64,000 nt of DNA from Hofstenia miamia (lineage: Eukaryota; Xenacoelomorpha; Acoela; Hofsteniidae): assembly GCA_900660155.1 (NCBI GenBank), contig CABFPE010000303.1, positions 279,706-343,705 of the forward strand, in the 5' to 3' direction. Below the pieces are notes generated by a model. It made no database searches. It was not told the DNA's origin and saw only the letters and a list, made by a program, of their open reading frames with translations. This document shows, in pieces, positions 55,101 to 61,100 of the stretch. The number at the start of each line of letters is the position of its first letter. The first letter of the stretch is position 1. The position numbers and the translations under genes are program-made.

Positions 55101-58100
55101 TAATACCACGAAACCATCAAGTGGAAGGAAGTCCCTCTATTTTTGGAATTTTAAATGAATCAGTTAATTATACATTTCTGTTTATTACTTACTGGAAAAC
55201 ACCAACGTAGAGTTCTTGATAACATTCGATATGTTCGTTTGCTCAATACCGAACAAATTCAAAACTACTCCTTCATGAATTCTGAAGTATAGAATGTCCG
55301 CAACTGATCCTGTAATTTAATTTGTTTGAATGTAGTCTCATAGTCCTAATTAAACAGTTTTTCATTTTCTTCATCGGTGAAGTAAATGTCTAAGCTGCTC
55401 ATCACATCATACTGCTGGGCATCGTATAACAACTCGTACGTTTCTAATTTCTCATATCACAATCAAAGAGTTTCAAATGAGTAGTAGTGTAGTTTGACCA
55501 ATCGTATTTCTACATGTCTTCATGTGTATTTGCAATACGCATAGTCACATTGATAGCGACATTTTCGATTAATGTTATTTTGTACTATGCGCATGACTTA
55601 AATTATTTTTGAAACTAAATTTGCTGATAGAAGCCACACCTTTATATTTTTTGCATTTTCTGTGGATAATGTTGACTTTGCATCTTTTATTTTTTTTGAA
55701 CTTCTGACTATACGGATTTGGGTAGTCTACTTATAGAAAACAAAATAATTGACGCCTGTTGCTCCTGTTGTAGGCTTTAGGATGAATGTTAACACTTTGC
55801 AAACGTCACATTTTCCTTTGAAAAATGTTAATATTTCCATATACTTCAAGCACAGGGATAATTTTTACCACATTTTCGCAATAACATGGATAAGTTCAAA
55901 TTCCAGTATTTCCAAATTTCTTAATAGGCTCGGAGAAAATAGTTTGAAAATATGAACAAAACGGATTAGCACATTAAATTTCCATTAGCCAGTTGGGATT
56001 TAATGCGTTTAAAATTGAGTTTTCATACATTGCTGAATGCTTAGGGGTGTGATTTTGGAAAAGTTTCGCAAGCTTAAAGAATCTTCAGATGAAAAACAAA
56101 AGCCTCCCGAATTAAGCTTTTTCCCGAATGATGCGAAAGAGCAAGATTTTGAGTGGATTATCAAACGCCTGTTTTCTATCTGCAATGAAGTTTGTTCGTC
56201 TTATATTCAAGTGAGTGTATTTAAATTCAATAGTCAAAATGTTTTTTCTGGTAAAAAAACACATTGCTAAATTCGTTTATCAGGAAAGACGCGAAATTTC
56301 CAATTGATTAGTATCGTTGTAAATTCAAAATGTCATTTTTAGGTCAAAATATGTTTAAAATCTACTATTTAATTAAGAAATGTTTTTTGTTGTGAAAATT
56401 TTATTTCAATTTAAGCTAGAGCTTTTAACACCATTCTTAAACCAGGGGTTTGGGTTAATACCAGAGTTCAAAGTTTTAACTTGTGCCTTGCTAATGGGTG
56501 AATGTTTTTATATATTTATCGAAATTTTTGGAGTTGTTATTTTGTATATTGTTAAAAATTTGGGGAATTTTCTGAAAATTATTGTATTTACATTATACAA
56601 CGTAGTTGTATACACTTGCCTTATATATCTGGGCAAGTGGTACAATTTTATGATTTAGTTTGTACACTATATTACATAACGTTAGCTTTTTGTTAAAATT
56701 CAAGCGCAGCTAACTCTGTGAACCTCTACTATTTACAGTCGTTGTTTATTACTACCGAATTTTATTCTATATAGACCCATAAATTGTACCATTTGACAAT
56801 AAGGATTCTTCATTTTATATAATCTTTGTAAAAATTTTATTGCATTATGAATTATGTACTTAGATAGTTATTACAGGTGCTCGGAATGTACAGTTAATGA
56901 GAAACACTATTACCCACCCTACCCTGCGGCACCATTAGGTTTGGTTTAGATAAGTGTTATTACCTTCTTGAGATTAGTTTTCATTTTATTTTATTCTTGC
57001 TTTCACATAAATTTCAACGAGTTGACCAGCACTGGTTTAATTAGGTTACTCCTATTAAGTTACCACCGGAAACCACTAAGTATTTGCACTTTTAAGTAGG
57101 GCATCTATCGACGATTGCACGTTGCACCTTACCTTCTCGTTTCTTAGTTCCTTCACCCACCGTTAAATCGACACATTGTCTGTTAGTGTTGGCAATGTGA
57201 ATCTAAAGAAATTACATGTCGATTTCACATCTGTTGATGAAATGAGATTTATTTGTTACTAATTATTTTTTATTCCGTTTTATGAAAATGAGAATTCAAA
57301 ATGGTCACCAAGCAAAATTTTGGCAATCTGTGCTGATTATTATAATGCTTCCACAAACTTCAATAACTTTTTTTCAAACTTTCAGAAATGGAAATTTACA
57401 AGTATACTATCCATTCTTGCTTTTGATTATTTATTCCACCATGATTTAATATAAATATGAATCATTTTAAACAATCAAAAATTTCTTAAGACCTAATTAA
57501 TTATGCAACGGTTTTCTTGAATTTTCGGAAAAATAGTAAAATGCTGAAAACCAAACAAAGAAGAGGAGCATCTAATGAGGTATCAGGCCAAATTTCAGGA
57601 AGATGCAATTATAAATGATAAAAATTTGCAGATTTCGTTATTTGTTATAGGTTAACAAGAATTGATCAAGCATAAAATGTGGAAATTTGAACACCTGTGA
57701 GCCCTTTATGGGCATGTTTGAGACCATTGTCTGCCTTGTTAAAGGATTTTCAAATTAAATGCTGTTTTTAGGATGCATTTATTACATTTTAAAGTATTAG
57801 ATTTAGATTGTGCAAGCTTCAAACCCATAAAATCACATAAAACAAAATGGGATAAACATTGCAAATCATGGTGATTCTTACCGGCTAGCTTATTTATTGA
57901 ATTTGGGAATTTATACTGAGAATAATTTTCATCTGAGTGCCTGGAATTTTGGAATACAGACAAGTTGCTTTGAAACTTGGATCGACGGAAGGAAAAGTAC
58001 GAATTTATTCGAAAAAATTTGGTTCTGCTCTCAACCATTGCTATACTTTTATAAACTTAATAGAAATATTGCTTAACCCTTTGCCTGCCACTGCCTGTCT

Positions 58101-61100
58101 ATGCTAGCAAAGTGCAGACTAATAATGACATCCAACTCGCTTTAGTGGCAATTTGTAACAAAATAGCTAATTGAAATCACTGATACCAGTAAAGAACCTT
58201 TGTCGTAGGATGTGAGCATGGAAAAGTTTTCATATCATTTGAACTAGTCGAATTTAGCAGCAAAAGGGTTAAATAAAAATGCGGAGAACTTATTTAAATC
58301 CTAATGATATTTTTGATCCGTATTGTCCTGGAGGAAGGCGGGGTGGCCCACTTAAATAGTTTATTTACAGCAGATTTTCTGTTAGTTTTATCACAAATCA
58401 CGGGCATCATTCAATGATGTTTCTGCAAGGTTGGTGTCAAATCATGAGAGAAGTGCACAAACTTTTCAAAATAGGAAGTTGTAAGAAACAGCTGTTGCAT
58501 TTAACAAAAGATGCTTCATAGGGGTTTGTGTATTGTTATATGATATACAGACACGATAATATTTTCAACATTTATTAGAAAAACGTTTTTATCTACTAAA
58601 CTAGGAAACTGCTCGTGCTATGTACGGGGACTTCAATGGGCTGTATTAGATATTTAATAAATGAATAAACTTTAAACAAACCATATGTTGTGTTTTTAAT
58701 ATTTTAGGAACGAAATAAGTAATAAATGTGGTAATCATACATTGGTTAAATAATTTTTATTCTCAATTTTATCATATGACACTCACTCCTTAATTAACCA
58801 TATAATATTATAAGCACATTCAAAGCATGGTAACACCTTATGCAAAAGAGTGTATAGAATCACAACAATACCGAGTCCATTATTGTTGGTGTATAGATGT
58901 TTAATATGCAATGGCAAATACAAATCATCCCACATCATTGATAGATTTAGTGGTCTTAGTAAGATAAAAGAAGTTATATTTCATAAGTATGAATTTGTAT
59001 TTTAATTATACCCAACAAAGAAGAATGCCTTTGGTTGTCCCCTAAATTTTAGTCAAAACTAGTTCTTATGATATTAAATTATAAATGTGTATAAAATCAG
59101 TGTTGGTTATCAGCCACTGAGCTCTTTTATCAATGATCAGACAAAGATCGTTCCTAAACTTCACCAACTTCCAAACTGAATATTTGATTCATTTAATTAT
59201 GAATTGAATGTGTTAGTTGAATCAAAATCGAAAAGTTTGGCAAAACCAATAAGTCCATTTTAGAAATCCAGGCGCATTTCATTCAATCTTATTCTGATAT
59301 ACAAATCAACAGACAAAATGGCATAAATGGGACAATAAAAATTTATGCAAACTTACATAAGACTATCAAGTATACATGGCTTTGGGAAATTTTGTTGTCA
59401 ACATCAAGTATGGTTTCTAGTGCTTCCTTTTTGTACTGCTTAATTTTACCATAAAGCCTATTAATGGGTCTCAATAGGATTGAATATTTTGCTTTGGAGC
59501 CACGTTGTTGTATCACAACTCCAGTGTACGGATGCTAAGTCTTGTTGTAAATACTTTTTATGTCCATTACCTCACCAATGAAAGGAAATAGGCAAGCACC
59601 AATAGTTATCTGTCAAATACCATATTTAATTAATTTGATTTAGATTCATTTTGATCGCGAAGGTGATATTGATTTAGAGCACATCGCCTCTCAACCACTT
59701 TTCATTTTGATTCCAGATGAGGGTGAGCACAATGCTGAACGGAATCGAGCATTTAGGTATTTTTTAATGAAGTCTGTTTATTAACTTTCAGTTATAATTC
59801 AATGCCAATTTTTAAGACGGTTTAAAAAGTTATCATTTTTGTTTGCTTAGATTTTTCAACATATATGCATCGTAGCTTGCGTATTTTATACCTCGTTGTA
59901 AATACATTTCACCAGTGAGTAGATTTAGTATGATTGAATGATGAATAATATTTTTATTGTCTTTAAAGACGTCTTAATACTACCATATCTAATATTTTAT
60001 CTAAAATTGCAACTTTATTATTGCACTTCATTTTTTGAAGAATTTTTAGTAAACAATGGTGTTCCTTCCATTCAGACTTTTTCTTTGAAACAAGTCCCCA
60101 CGAAATTCTTAGAAAATGCCATGAAATTCTGTGTGTCTGATATATTAGTGCTATAGATATACGGCAACATTACAAAGTATAAAATCCAATCTCTTTGCCC
60201 ATGATGGAATCCACTTATCTTGTCAAGGAATTGCTCATATCACTTTCATCTTAAAATGATTCTTCCAACCTTGCCTAATCTCTCTCTTTATTTCAAATTC
60301 CAAATTTCACCTATCTAAAAGCTGGCAATTCTTCAAATTATTGAATTCTTCTTCCAATTAAATCAAGTTGATATCTTATATTTTATCATTTATTTAAAGG
60401 ACGCTTTTTGGTAGGTGGCTGGAATTAGTGCAGCAAACATAATAATGTCACGAATCATTACACACTTTGGTTTTATTTCAGATAGTAAATAGCCTAGCGA
60501 ATGTTTTAGCAAAGAAAATTCAACAGAATCTTATCCTGAATCCAATGAAGCAAATTCATCAAATGACGAGATATTTTTTGATTCTAAGATTTACACTGTC
60601 GCCACCAATAAAACTATCAAGAATTTGATGAAAGAGTACAAGAAACGCAAAATCCAACATTCGCGATCTGTGTTTGTTAGAAAACCCTTCCAAGAAATGA
60701 AACCAAATGATGAACCTCTTGATCAGTATCGTGCTGAACAGGTTTTTTTACTTACTCATTCAGATTTCTCAAATATGCCAATTTTTTCAATTTTATAAAG
60801 ACAGCATTTTTATCCTGATCATTTGTGTTTATACAGATTTAAATTAAATGTTTCTTATTTTCTATAATTATTTTCGAATTCTCACGTGTGTATGTAGACA
60901 TTAATTTTTAAAATTTTTTAGTTGGAGATCAATCGCCAGCAGAAGTCTTCCATTTTGAAAGACAGCGACGCCCGACTGCAAGCCTGGACTGAGATGATCA
61001 CCGGTCTTATTCAGCTAATGCAGTCAATGGACGATGAAATGTTCAAGGAGATCTTGCCTCTGACCTTCCCTTGCATCAACCAACTTACGTGCCACATTAC

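Noticed and set aside
56380-56658. 92-codon hydrophobic open frame in intron 33
   Set aside because: Phe/Ile/Leu-rich composition is what AT-rich random DNA gives; no signal, similarity or splice support.
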